Source of the DNA: Dysgonomonas sp. HGC4
Lineage (GTDB): Bacteria; Bacteroidota; Bacteroidia; Bacteroidales; Dysgonomonadaceae
Assembly (NCBI RefSeq): GCF_001261715.1
Contig: NZ_CVRU01000058.1
Span: forward strand, 1-62,246
Reading direction: 5' to 3'
Length of the DNA: 62,246 nucleotides
Every line of letters starts with the position of its first letter. The first letter of the stretch is position 1. Shown one piece after another: positions 25,550 through 34,389 of the stretch. A program made the translations under genes and the position numbers. The notes below the pieces were generated by a model. That model was not told the DNA's origin and did no database searches. It was given only the letters and a program-made list of their open reading frames with translations.

Positions 25550-26722
25550 TCAAGGTTGAGGATCGTTACCTATTGTATTAGGATTAAAGCCTCCGCCCAT
25601 ATTCATGTTACTAGTCATAGCTTGCAGCAAACGTGCATATACCTTGTTCAGTTCGGTAAGTTGCTGAGCCATTTTTTCTGTTTCGTTTTTAAATATAGAG
25701 CTATCTACAAGTGATCCTCCATATAATTTTTTGATACGGTCTAAGCCTGCATTAATCTCTTCGATTGTATGAATCTGACCACTTACTCCCTTCAACTGTA
25801 TTTCGTATATAGTATTTAATCCCGAAATATTACGATTGAGAGTTTCCATTTGAGTAACATATCCTTGAGTATTTGTTCCGATGCCATCCGAATTATCTAT
25901 AATGGTTTGGAATGAACCTAACAGAGACTCAGATATTTTACCCAACGACTCGGTTACTTGTGCAAACTTAGCCATGTTATCAGACATGTGAGACATTTGA
26001 TCAACATACTTTGCAGAAGCTTCCACAACATTGGCTCCATCAAGAACCACAGCCCCACCAGTAACTATTGTACCGCCGGATACTGATCCTCCGCCCGTGC
26101 TTGAACCTGCTGGTGCATATTGATTTCCTCCGGATACGTTTGAAGAAGTTCCCGAAGAAACAGTACCGTCACCACCTATTATAGTTGTGCCGCCACCTGA
26201 GTTTCCTCCTCCATAGTTATTATTTCCACCACTATTTCCACCGCCACTATTACCACTTTGAGGCATATTGTTGTTACCGGTGTTATTGTTGTTATTATTA
26301 TTAACAGAATTACCCGAGTTTACAGCATTACTTCTGCCACTATTGTTAGTAGAGCCTCCGTTGCCTCCTTGTTGTGAAGGTGTAGATGTTTGTTGTATGG
26401 CTGGTCCACTTTGTTGTTGTATTTGTGCTCTTTCGGCTTTTGGGATAAAACCCTCTTCATCCACCAAAGCAGGATACACTTCTTCCCATTTGTATTCCTT
26501 AGCAGGTTTTTCGAATGCCGACAATAAGAATACAATAGCCTCGGTTATCATACCGAACATAAGCATCTGATTACCGAAAGGAAGGTGAAGAATCTTGAAC
26601 ATCGCACCCAGAATAACGATAGCAGCACCTACACTATAAACGACATTGAAGAAGCGTTTACCGTTGTTACTGTCTAAATATTTTTCAAGAAAGTTTTTAT
26701 ATCGTCTGTACTTTTTACCCAT
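25550..26722 (-). CDS. gldL: T9SS proton-channel protein GldL/PorL with a long low-complexity linker
   Basis: A 390-residue stator-like protein that with GldM turns proton flow into motion. Two membrane helices lie at about 24-45 and 53-70. Glu61 in the second (ITEAIVFLLSAF) probably corresponds to the essential transmembrane Glu of GldL. Residues about 100-215 are a Gly/Asn/Ser-rich low-complexity run (poly-N and GGG clusters), then a helical C-terminus (about 220-365). Flavobacterium GldL is much shorter and I know of no comparable insert there. I start at MGKKYRRYKNFLEKYL, the conserved beginning, not at the upstream ATG at 26743. Confidence 0.93.
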   Translation of the reverse strand: MGKKYRRYKNFLEKYLDSNNGKRFFNVVYSVGAAIVILGAMFKILHLPFGNQMLMFGMITEAIVFLLSAFEKPAKEYKWEEVYPALVDEEGFIPKAERAQIQQQSGPAIQQTSTPSQQGGNGGSTNNSGRSNAVNSGNSVNNNNNNNTGNNNMPQSGNSGGGNSGGNNNYGGGNSGGGTTIIGGDGTVSSGTSSNVSGGNQYAPAGSSTGGGSVSGGTIVTGGAVVLDGANVVEASAKYVDQMSHMSDNMAKFAQVTESLGKISESLLGSFQTIIDNSDGIGTNTQGYVTQMETLNRNISGLNTIYEIQLKGVSGQIHTIEEINAGLDRIKKLYGGSLVDSSIFKNETEKMAQQLTELNKVYARLLQAMTSNMNMGGGFNPNTIGNDPQP

Positions 26723-26812
26723 GGTTGTACTGTTTTTAAGCAAAAGAAAGTATTTAGTTATGTATTTAAATTATAACAGTTTATTTCTGTTATAGTTGAT
26801 CAAGTAATAAAC

Positions 26813-26826
26813 AGGTATGAAACCTT
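26813..26826. repeat. Dispersed palindrome copy K, after the gldK stop codon
   Basis: AGGTATGAAACCTT, a degenerate copy (AGGT/ACCT arms). It abuts the tandem TAA TAA at the gldK end (stop at 26828-26830). Confidence 0.65.
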
Positions 26827-26827
26827 A

Positions 26828-28252
26828 TTATCTTTTTGATCTGGCAAATCCTATTTGAGTTCTCACACAGCGGAATCCGATGTAGGAACGAGGCTGATTC
26901 TGAAATTCAGAATCTCTCATATCACCACGAATAAACCTACCTACATCTTTCCATGAACCTCCTTTTATAACCTTTTTCTTAGCGGCATAAGGGTCTTCTA
27001 TGGCTGCGTTATATCTATATTGAGGATTAAGATCATTCATTACTTTACTTCCGGCTTCGTTATAAGTTGTAGATGTCCATTCAGAGACATTTCCAGCCAT
27101 ATCGTACAAACCAAATGCATTGGGTGAATAGCTACCCACGCGAGAGGTTATAAGATTACCGTCTTTAGTATAATTACCCTCTCCCGGTTTGAAGTTGGCC
27201 ATAAAGCATCCTTTTTCGGATTGAGTACTTTCGGAATCCCAAGGATACTTGTTTTCTGATTTTCCACTTCTGGCTGCAAATTCCCATTCACCTTCGGTCG
27301 GTAATCTATAAGGTTCTATACTACGTCCTCTGGTTCCCATTCCCATTTTAAAGAACATGGTTCTCCATTCGCAAAATGCCGTAGCCTGCTCCCAAGTTAC
27401 ACCTACTACCGGATAGTCGTTATAACCCGAATGAGAGAAATACATACGCATATAAGGCTCGTTATACGCATTGTTAAAATCGTTCACCCAAACAGTTGTA
27501 TCGGGGTAAATGTTAACGATTTTGGTATTTAGGAAATCGAATAACGAACTAAGGGGACGGTTGATTGTCATATTAACAGGTTTTCCGTTTTCATCAAGAA
27601 AAGCAGTATCCTTAGAAATCATAATCATTTCATTCGGATCAACCTGTATATCAGTATTCAAAACACGTTGAGCAGGGTTTAATCTATTGCGGCGTTTTGC
27701 AGCCTCTGTATGATCAAACCATTCGTATCTGAAATTAAATTGTTCGGGATCAAGACCTCTTTCTCCTGTGATAGGATTTACTTCGGTCAAACTCAATATC
27801 GCACGTTCTTCGTCTTCATTAGGACGTTTAGGGATTGGTCTTTTCCAATTGAGGTATGGCTTTACAGGGTCTCCATAACGATCTTCTGTAATTTTGTAAG
27901 TTTCATCACCTCCGAATGCAGGGTCAGCCAAACGTTCGCGAAGAATGGAGTCACGTACCCAATATACAAACTGACGGTATTCGGAGTTCGTTATCTCTGT
28001 GTCGTCCATCCAGAAAGCATCAACCGATACTCCTTTGGCGTTGGCAGTTATACCCCATAAAGAGTCACTGTCGGCAGGTCCCATAGCAATAGAACCACGT
28101 GAAACCAGAACCATTCCATAAGGACTGGATTCTGCCCATGATGAACTTCCGATGCCTACCAGTTCACCTCCTACGCTTCCCGCACCTCCCGGTTTCCCGC
28201 AAGAGGTTGTAAGCATCAGGACGGCGATAGATGCAAAAAGTAAATTCTTCAT
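26828..28252 (-). CDS. gldK: T9SS lipoprotein GldK/PorK
   Basis: A 474-residue outer-membrane lipoprotein that anchors the periplasmic GldKN ring of the T9SS. The signal peptide has lipobox TTSC (Cys18 of the protein from the ATG at 28252; an in-frame ATG 11 codons upstream is less likely because the signal peptide would be buried). The body is a formylglycine-generating-enzyme/sulfatase-modifying fold: DAFWMDDTEITNSEYRQFV, YPVVGVTWEQATAFCEWR, RLPTEGEWEFAARSG, FGLYDMAGNVSEWT and VIKGGSWKD. This fold is structural here, as in other GldK. It ends in tandem TAA TAA. Confidence 0.94.
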   Translation of the reverse strand: MKNLLFASIAVLMLTTSCGKPGGAGSVGGELVGIGSSSWAESSPYGMVLVSRGSIAMGPADSDSLWGITANAKGVSVDAFWMDDTEITNSEYRQFVYWVRDSILRERLADPAFGGDETYKITEDRYGDPVKPYLNWKRPIPKRPNEDEERAILSLTEVNPITGERGLDPEQFNFRYEWFDHTEAAKRRNRLNPAQRVLNTDIQVDPNEMIMISKDTAFLDENGKPVNMTINRPLSSLFDFLNTKIVNIYPDTTVWVNDFNNAYNEPYMRMYFSHSGYNDYPVVGVTWEQATAFCEWRTMFFKMGMGTRGRSIEPYRLPTEGEWEFAARSGKSENKYPWDSESTQSEKGCFMANFKPGEGNYTKDGNLITSRVGSYSPNAFGLYDMAGNVSEWTSTTYNEAGSKVMNDLNPQYRYNAAIEDPYAAKKKVIKGGSWKDVGRFIRGDMRDSEFQNQPRSYIGFRCVRTQIGFARSKR

Positions 28253-28316
28253 ATAATTTATTGAGAGTCCGGATCTCTTTGTCATAAAAGTCTTGTTTCT
28301 GTATTAGTTATAATCA

Positions 28317-29264
28317 CTAAAGTATTCTCACACTTTTGTGACTGTTTTGTCCACTTTTTGTAAGTTTGATAGGCATGGCATAACGAACAAAAAACTCATG
28401 ACTTCCTCCACTGGCTTTCGCTATATCGGAATTTGAAAGGTCATAAGCATATCCTGCATCTATACCAAAGATATTTATTCCCAGCAAAAATACAAAACCA
28501 TCGTCTTTTCTCCAAGTTACGCCTCCGTTAAACATCTTATTGTATACAACTCGTGCTGTTACATCATATTTTACAACTACATTATCGGTTTTTACCAATA
28601 CCGAAGGTTGCAGTTCATACATCGGATTGCGTAATCTTATATTATATCCTGCTGTAAAATAGTATATTCTAGCGATGGATGTCGCGCCACCTTCATCAAT
28701 TTCAAAACTAGGTTCGGTGATGTGTGTTGACGACACTCCTATATAATACTTGGGTGCCACCCACGCCAGTCCGATGTTGCCATCAAAAACCTTTGTCTGC
28801 TCTGTAGCCGAAGGTATATCTCCCATCTCGCCTTTTTGACCCTCAGGAATACGTATTCCTGAGGCATCGAAGCCAATACTTGTAAATCCTACTTGTACAC
28901 CTACATTAAGGACATTTTTCTTCCAACGTTTTTTATATACGTACTGTCCGCCTACCGATGCATTCTTAAATAGACCGACCGATTCTGTCATTGCCAATAT
29001 TCCTACACCATGCTTCCGTCCTAAAAAATTGAGAGGCATGTCTGCCGACATTATAAATGTTTTGGGAGCGTGTTCTACTCCTACCCATTGCTGACGGTGC
29101 ATAAGGGTTGCTTGTATCGAATCTTTTTCGGCGGCAAAGGCAGGATTAAAAAAAGTTTTAACTTTCCAATATTGACTTACTTGTCCATCCCATTGAGCTT
29201 TTAGATCCAAAGAGAAGCAAAAACTAATAAGTAACGCCAGTAAGATATAACCAAATTTCATCAA
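28317..29264 (-). CDS. porP: T9SS outer-membrane protein PorP/SprF family
   Basis: A 315-residue outer-membrane beta-barrel of the PorP/SprF family, which links T9SS to its cargo or surface adhesins. It has a signal peptide (about 23 residues, LDLKA-QW) and the family N-terminus QYWKVKTFFNPAFAAEKDS, HRQQWVGVEHAPKTF and a series of alternating beta strands. The ATG at 29264 is followed by a second ATG, so the true start could be 29261. It is the first gene of the operon; its promoter lies 30 bp upstream. Confidence 0.92.
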   Translation of the reverse strand: MMKFGYILLALLISFCFSLDLKAQWDGQVSQYWKVKTFFNPAFAAEKDSIQATLMHRQQWVGVEHAPKTFIMSADMPLNFLGRKHGVGILAMTESVGLFKNASVGGQYVYKKRWKKNVLNVGVQVGFTSIGFDASGIRIPEGQKGEMGDIPSATEQTKVFDGNIGLAWVAPKYYIGVSSTHITEPSFEIDEGGATSIARIYYFTAGYNIRLRNPMYELQPSVLVKTDNVVVKYDVTARVVYNKMFNGGVTWRKDDGFVFLLGINIFGIDAGYAYDLSNSDIAKASGGSHEFFVRYAMPIKLTKSGQNSHKSVRIL

Positions 29265-29294
29265 TACCTTTTATAAATCAAATATTTAGCTCGG

Positions 29295-29327
29295 CAAAAG
29301 TACATTTATTATTTAGTATGCCCCAAA
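29295..29327 (-). promoter_or_regulatory. Promoter of the porP-gldKLMN-rdgB operon
   Basis: On the minus strand, TTTG (29327-29324) and TACTTTTG (29302-29295) are 21 bp apart, an excellent match. The leader is about 27 nt. It drives at least porP and probably the whole T9SS set. Confidence 0.75.
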
Positions 29328-29410
29328 AATATGAATAAATCTTAATTCTTTTTCACAATATGCGTGTTAAATAATCACATATAATAAAACACAAATTAAA
29401 AATAATTTAC

Positions 29411-31267
29411 TTAAGCCTCGGTTTCTTCGGGTTCTACCCAGTCTCCATGAGATTTGATCAGTTCTACTAATCTTTCTACAGCTTGCTCCGAAGGAATATT
29501 TTTCTCTATGAGATCTTGTCTTTTATAGAGTGATATTTTTCCTTTTTCAGCACCTACATATCCATAATCGGCATCAGCCATTTCACCGGGACCATTAACA
29601 ATACAGCCCATTACTCCAATCTTTAGGTGTTTGAGGTGAGAGGTCGACTCCTTTACTCGTGCAACAGTAGATTGCAGATCAAATAATGTACGTCCACAAC
29701 TAGGGCATGAGATATATTCGGTTTTGGTTGTACGAACACGTGCTGCTTGCAATACTCCGAAAGTATAGGCGTCGATGTTTTTCTGAGGAATAGTTCCTTC
29801 ATTTTCTATCATAGCACCATTTCCAAATCCATCAAGAAGTATAGCTCCAAAGTCAATACCTGCTTTTATCTGTATATCTTCTTCTTGATTTTCGTTGTAT
29901 TTGCGATTGAGTACTATGGGTGTTTTACAATCGTTATTCATCAAAGTATGGATGAATGCACGCTGTTCTCCCACTCCATTTTTATGGTCTGTGGTTATAA
30001 TAACAACAATACTTTGATCTGCCTTCAAAATAGATATAACCTCGTCCGATAAATCGGGGTAACCTAGTTGAAGAAATTTAATTGCTGCCTTATTATCTTT
30101 TATTTTATTGAAATTATCTCTATTGAATAGAGGATAAGTATTCTTTTCTTCTTTCCAACCATCAACATCTATAATTACAGAAATAGATCTTGGAGCTTCG
30201 GCTGGCAACTCTTTACCTACATATATATAATCGGGTAAGAAATGAACATTAAACTCGAAATTGCCATTCGACCTATTCGAAATCACAATAGGTAATTTGT
30301 CTCCTCCTATATTTTCTACACTATAAGTTTTACGTTTTAAAGTAGAGAATGGTGAGAAATCAGGATTAACAGTTGCTTTTATTTCGGGATGATTGGCACG
30401 TTCTAAAACATAATTTACCATCTTTTTGGCAACGGGAACTTCAAATTCGGGGTCTTCACTTAATGATACACGTACCGTATCACCAATGCCGTCCGAAAGT
30501 AATGCGCCAATACCAACAGCCGATTTTATACGTCCGTCTTCACCGTCTCCGGCCTCAGTTACTCCTAAGTGTAGAGGGAAAGCCAAACCTTCTTCGTTCA
30601 TTTTCTGCACCAATAGGCGCACCGCTTTAGTCATCACAATGGTATTGGATGCTTTCATCGATATAGCTATATCAGTAAAATTCTGTTCGAGGCAGATACG
30701 AAGAAATTCCATGCACGACTCTACCATACCTTCGGGAGTATCTCCATAGCGAGTTAGAATACGATCTGATAATGACCCGTGATTCACTCCAATGCGAACA
30801 GCTGTGTTGTGCTCTTTGCAGATGTTGAGGAATGAGGTTAATTTAGTTCGTATCTTTTCTATTTCGATAGCATACTCTTCGTCGGTAAATTCTTTACCTT
30901 CAAAAACTTTTGCTCCATCTACAAAATTACCGGGATTGATACGTACTTTTTCTACGTGTTTTGCTGCAGCTTCCGCTGCACGGGGGTTAAAGTGAATATC
31001 TGCAATAAGGGGAGTATTGTATCCTCTTTTGCGGATTTCGTCTTTTATGTTTTTTAGATTTTCGGCTTCGCGGACTCCTTGAGCCGTTAGGCGTACATAA
31101 TCTGCTCCTGCTTCAATGATGCGAATGGTTTGTTCTACACTATTTTCAGTATCATTGGTGTTGGTGCTTGTCATCGATTGTATTCTGATCGGATTATCGC
31201 CACCCAGAGGGGTATTCCCTATTTTTGCTATAGACGATACACGTCTTTTATAATTGAAAAAATCCAT
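29411..31267 (-). CDS. ispG: 4-hydroxy-3-methylbut-2-enyl diphosphate synthase (long form)
   Basis: A 618-residue iron-sulfur enzyme of the MEP isoprenoid pathway, converting MEcPP to HMBPP. The N-terminal TIM barrel opens with IGNTPLGGDNPIRIQSMTST. An extra central domain (about 300-500), found in plants and Bacteroidetes but not E. coli, separates it from the C-terminal Fe-S domain. The [4Fe-4S] ligands are Cys521, Cys524 and Cys555 with Glu562 (SCPSC and MGCIVNGPGEM). The product chain feeds undecaprenyl synthesis, linking it loosely to uppS in this window. Confidence 0.95.
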   Translation of the reverse strand: MDFFNYKRRVSSIAKIGNTPLGGDNPIRIQSMTSTNTNDTENSVEQTIRIIEAGADYVRLTAQGVREAENLKNIKDEIRKRGYNTPLIADIHFNPRAAEAAAKHVEKVRINPGNFVDGAKVFEGKEFTDEEYAIEIEKIRTKLTSFLNICKEHNTAVRIGVNHGSLSDRILTRYGDTPEGMVESCMEFLRICLEQNFTDIAISMKASNTIVMTKAVRLLVQKMNEEGLAFPLHLGVTEAGDGEDGRIKSAVGIGALLSDGIGDTVRVSLSEDPEFEVPVAKKMVNYVLERANHPEIKATVNPDFSPFSTLKRKTYSVENIGGDKLPIVISNRSNGNFEFNVHFLPDYIYVGKELPAEAPRSISVIIDVDGWKEEKNTYPLFNRDNFNKIKDNKAAIKFLQLGYPDLSDEVISILKADQSIVVIITTDHKNGVGEQRAFIHTLMNNDCKTPIVLNRKYNENQEEDIQIKAGIDFGAILLDGFGNGAMIENEGTIPQKNIDAYTFGVLQAARVRTTKTEYISCPSCGRTLFDLQSTVARVKESTSHLKHLKIGVMGCIVNGPGEMADADYGYVGAEKGKISLYKRQDLIEKNIPSEQAVERLVELIKSHGDWVEPEETEA

Positions 31268-31299
31268 TTGAAGTTTTAATTAGTTGAATTAAACTTTAA

Positions 31300-31307
31300 C
31301 AAAGGTA
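31300..31307 (-). promoter_or_regulatory. -7 promoter box for ispG
   Basis: Minus strand TACCTTTG, 32 bp upstream of the ispG start; no -33 TTTG at the right distance. Confidence 0.45.
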
Positions 31308-31559
31308 GATATTTTTTGTTCTCTCTATTTTATATCTAATGCTAAATAAATGATTCTCTTTTTCTAAAACACTATTGCATACTCTATTGTTGTATATTAC
31401 AGTGATAAATATATCAAAAATAGTAATAAAGAAACCGTATATATGAATAAACCTTATTTATTGATGCTATTAGGTTGATTCTTATTTGTCTAGATTTTCA
31501 GTTTAAAGAGTGTAGCGAGGTTCTTTAATGCTCCGAATTTCTAGATATCCGAATTTAAT

Positions 31560-31567
31560 TATATTTG
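31560..31567 (+). promoter_or_regulatory. -7 promoter box for the MscS-like channel gene
   Basis: TATATTTG matches TAnnTTTG; no good -33 box. The leader would be about 83 nt. The 386-bp gap 31268-31653 holds this box, the ispG box at 31300 and a direct CCGAATTT repeat near 31533-31557; nothing else is recognised. Confidence 0.5.
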
Positions 31568-31653
31568 TATGCTAAGTATTGGCTAATCTTTATTCAGATT
31601 ATGCGATTTACTGAGTAGAATAACAAAACTTTGTCCTTTATATTTTACAAAAT

Positions 31654-33318
31654 ATGCATAAAAGATATTCAATCTCGTACCGCTTAGTCTTTTTGCTGGC
31701 ATTGATCGTATGCGGAACCTCTGTATTTGCTCAAAAAAAGAATACCAATAAGAAAAAAGCTGTTGAAGTAGTTACCATAGATACTATTCAGATAGCCAAA
31801 TTGTTTCCGAGAAAAGCTCCGGTAGTGCCTTTCCGCGATACTATATTCTATATATATGGTAGCATGGGATCTTTTACTTCAGAACAAAGAGCCAATGCAA
31901 TAAGTGAAAGAATAAGAGCCTTATATGACGATCCTCGTTTTGATGACGATTCTATAAAGTTGATAGATATTGATGATAATATCAAGCTTGTATATAAAAA
32001 TGAGTTGATTGTTAGTGTAGATACTTTGCAGGCTGCATTGGGAGAGAAAACAAAAATAGCACTGGCACAATCCTTTAGAGAGAAGATTATAGCATCTATT
32101 CATAAACATCAGGAGGAAAATAGTTTAAGGCGGATTGCTATTCAAGCAGGATGGGTAGGATTAATATTGCTGGTAATGTTTTTCCTGCTAAGAGGTATTT
32201 TCTTTGTATATCGTAGGGCTAAAATATTTATAAGGCTGCAAAGAGGAAAACGGATAAAGGGAATCTTTGGGCTTATAGATGCTGATAGGGAGGTACATCT
32301 CTTTATCTTTTTGCTTAAACTTCTACGGTTCGTTTTGATAATTATGTCTCTTTATTTGGGTATTTGGGCATTGTTCAAAGTATTTCCTAATACAACAGAT
32401 CTTTCGGACCGATTATTGGACTATGTTCTTTCTCCTTTAAAATCGATAGCTCGTAGTGTGATCGATTATTTGCCAGAGTTCTTTACAATTCTGGTGATTA
32501 TGGTTATATTTATGTATATCCGTAAATCTTTCCGCTTTGTTGCCCAACAGATTAGTACGGGTAAGATAACTATCAAGGGCTTTTATCCCGATTGGGCTAC
32601 TCCTACATATAATATCCTGAATGTGATATTGTATATCTTTATGTTTATACTCATATTCCCTTATTTACCAAAGTCGGATTCTACAGTTTTTCAAGGAGTA
32701 TCGGTATTTGCGGGTATTATGCTTTCGCTTGGGTCAACCTCTATAATAGGAAATCTTGTTGCCGGATTGGTTATAACGTATATGCGTCCTTTCAAAATAG
32801 GAGATCGTATTAAGATGGACGATTGCTTGGGGGATGTTGTCGAAAAAACTGCACTTGTAACACGGGTAAGAACTCTCAAGAATGAGATTATAACAATACC
32901 CAATTCGAATGTGATGAACACTAAGACCCTTAACTATTCGGCTTCTGCACGTGAATATGGTTTGATTTTATATATACATGTAACAGTTGGTTACGAAGTT
33001 CCATGGGAGCAGGTGCAAGAACTGCTTTTAACCGCTGCTTCGAATACTGATAATCTGATGAAGAAGCAGAAACCCTTTATATTACAAACTTCATTGGATG
33101 AATTCAATATAGAGTATCAGTTGAATGTATATACAAAAGAGGCTGGAAAGATGAGTGCAATATATTCTGATTTACGAAAACATGTGCAAGATGCATTTAG
33201 AGAAGCAGGTATAAATCTTGTTTCGCCTCATTATATTATAAATCAGAATTTCGATGGGGATAAAAATCAGACGGAAAATGTAGTTGAACCTACTCCTTCT
33301 AAACCTTCAGATAAGTAA
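31654..33318 (+). CDS. Mechanosensitive ion channel of the MscS family
   Basis: A 554-residue small-conductance mechanosensitive channel that opens under osmotic downshock. It has a signal peptide (about 26 residues), a periplasmic N-terminal domain (27-160), then membrane helices at about 163-186, 215-240, 273-289, 322-338 and 345-377. The last is the glycine/alanine-rich pore helix (FAGIMLSLGSTSIIGNLVAGLVITYMRPF). The MscS beta domain follows, RIKMDDCLGDVVEKTALVTRV and NSNVMNTKTLNYS. The extra N-terminal domain makes it longer than E. coli MscS, as in larger MscS relatives. It is monocistronic. Confidence 0.9.
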   Translation: MHKRYSISYRLVFLLALIVCGTSVFAQKKNTNKKKAVEVVTIDTIQIAKLFPRKAPVVPFRDTIFYIYGSMGSFTSEQRANAISERIRALYDDPRFDDDSIKLIDIDDNIKLVYKNELIVSVDTLQAALGEKTKIALAQSFREKIIASIHKHQEENSLRRIAIQAGWVGLILLVMFFLLRGIFFVYRRAKIFIRLQRGKRIKGIFGLIDADREVHLFIFLLKLLRFVLIIMSLYLGIWALFKVFPNTTDLSDRLLDYVLSPLKSIARSVIDYLPEFFTILVIMVIFMYIRKSFRFVAQQISTGKITIKGFYPDWATPTYNILNVILYIFMFILIFPYLPKSDSTVFQGVSVFAGIMLSLGSTSIIGNLVAGLVITYMRPFKIGDRIKMDDCLGDVVEKTALVTRVRTLKNEIITIPNSNVMNTKTLNYSASAREYGLILYIHVTVGYEVPWEQVQELLLTAASNTDNLMKKQKPFILQTSLDEFNIEYQLNVYTKEAGKMSAIYSDLRKHVQDAFREAGINLVSPHYIINQNFDGDKNQTENVVEPTPSKPSDK

Positions 33319-33374
33319 GGGGCTATTATTAAATATTTCTCTAAAATAAGTCGTAAACCACTGATTTAATAAAT

Positions 33375-33388
33375 AAGTTTGTGACATT
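33375..33388. repeat. Dispersed palindrome copy L (degenerate), at an SGNH stop codon
   Basis: AAGTTTGTGACATT, a degenerate copy recognised mainly by position. It overlaps the TAA stop (33387-33389) of the minus-strand gene. Confidence 0.4.
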
Positions 33389-34286
33389 ACTTTATACTAT
33401 CCATTTGCTCTTTAAAAAAGAGGCTATACTTTTCAGCGGACGTTCCATCCAGATGAAGACCGTCTGTTGTAGTATATCCGTTACAATCGGGCATATCAAT
33501 ATACTGATACTGATCTCGAGAAAATGTTTTGTAAAATTGATTGCGTATAGCTGTCGGTTTATTCAATCCGCATAATTCATGTTGAATAGGCATTTCAAAA
33601 AATACCACAGTTGCGTTGTTTCTTTCAAGAATGTCAACATAATGTTTGAGAAGTTGAATATCTTTCTCCAAGTCTGAGGCATTGGGGATTTGTGATTCTT
33701 CTTCTAACAATCGTGGTAAAATTTTAGCAAGCATATCTACTTCTTCTGTTCCATTCTGTTCTCTAGTAACTATTTTTCCTGCAATGGTGTGTAGTATGGT
33801 TTGGGAAATATATAATCCATAAGCCGTAACCTTTTCGCCATAGGGTATTGCTATGAATCCCATAGGCTGTTTGCCATCGCGAATAGGCATAAAATACTTA
33901 CGGAGAAAAGTCATTACTGGATTATTCAACGAAGTGGTAAAGTCAACAGAGGCTTTCCTATCGACCTTATTCATTTCAATAAAAACCTTTTCGGGGTACA
34001 CTCCTTTTTTAGTTATGGTTTGCAATCCGTCAAAAATACCAAGCCCTCCCATAGATAGATTGTAGACATCGGGTAGATAGCCAATAATAAGTCTGTCTGC
34101 TAATGACGATCCTACAATAATATTTTCAACCGAATCGGTATTTGAGTATAGATATTCTTGAGCTTTTATCTGATTATCCTGCCATTGGTGTTCCGATACA
34201 AATCGATGAGGATCTGCTACATATGTTACTATAACTGTATAAGCTATAAATATAAGGAGGAATGATAGTAAGGTTTTTTTTACCAT
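33387..34286 (-). CDS. SGNH-like membrane-anchored acyl-transfer partner (putative)
   Basis: A 299-residue protein with an N-terminal signal anchor (about 4-22). The rest is a SGNH-hydrolase-like domain of the AlgJ/AlgX type: a nucleophile-like Ser in IIVGSSLADRL (about 58-68) and a distal Asp-x-x-His pair in DGLHLD (about 276-281). It lies 101 bp downstream of an MBOAT acyltransferase gene on the same strand, which is the usual pairing for O-acetylation of an exported polysaccharide or a surface glycan: MBOAT passes the acyl group across the membrane, and the SGNH domain attaches it. The glycan acceptor is not known. Confidence 0.72.
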   Translation of the reverse strand: MVKKTLLSFLLIFIAYTVIVTYVADPHRFVSEHQWQDNQIKAQEYLYSNTDSVENIIVGSSLADRLIIGYLPDVYNLSMGGLGIFDGLQTITKKGVYPEKVFIEMNKVDRKASVDFTTSLNNPVMTFLRKYFMPIRDGKQPMGFIAIPYGEKVTAYGLYISQTILHTIAGKIVTREQNGTEEVDMLAKILPRLLEEESQIPNASDLEKDIQLLKHYVDILERNNATVVFFEMPIQHELCGLNKPTAIRNQFYKTFSRDQYQYIDMPDCNGYTTTDGLHLDGTSAEKYSLFFKEQMDSIK

Positions 34287-34375
34287 AATCCCGATATTTT
34301 AAGAAAATAAAAGTACTTGATAATATATTCTAGAGTCATAACAGTCTATCGTTTTGTACCTGATAAGTATAAAAT

Positions 34376-34389
34376 AGGTATGAGACCTT
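34376..34389. repeat. Dispersed palindrome copy M, at the MBOAT stop codon
   Basis: AGGTATGAGACCTT, one mismatch (A for C in the left arm). It overlaps the TAA stop of the MBOAT gene (34388-34390). Confidence 0.75.

Noticed and set aside
28287-28302. AAAGTCTTGTTTCTGT between porP and gldK
   Set aside because: It resembles one arm of the palindrome at the expected place before gldK, but there is no paired right arm; too weak to count.
31533-31557. Direct CCGAATTT repeat upstream of the MscS-like gene
   Set aside because: Two 8-bp copies in an A/T-rich gap are easily chance; no third copy or regulator supports a role.
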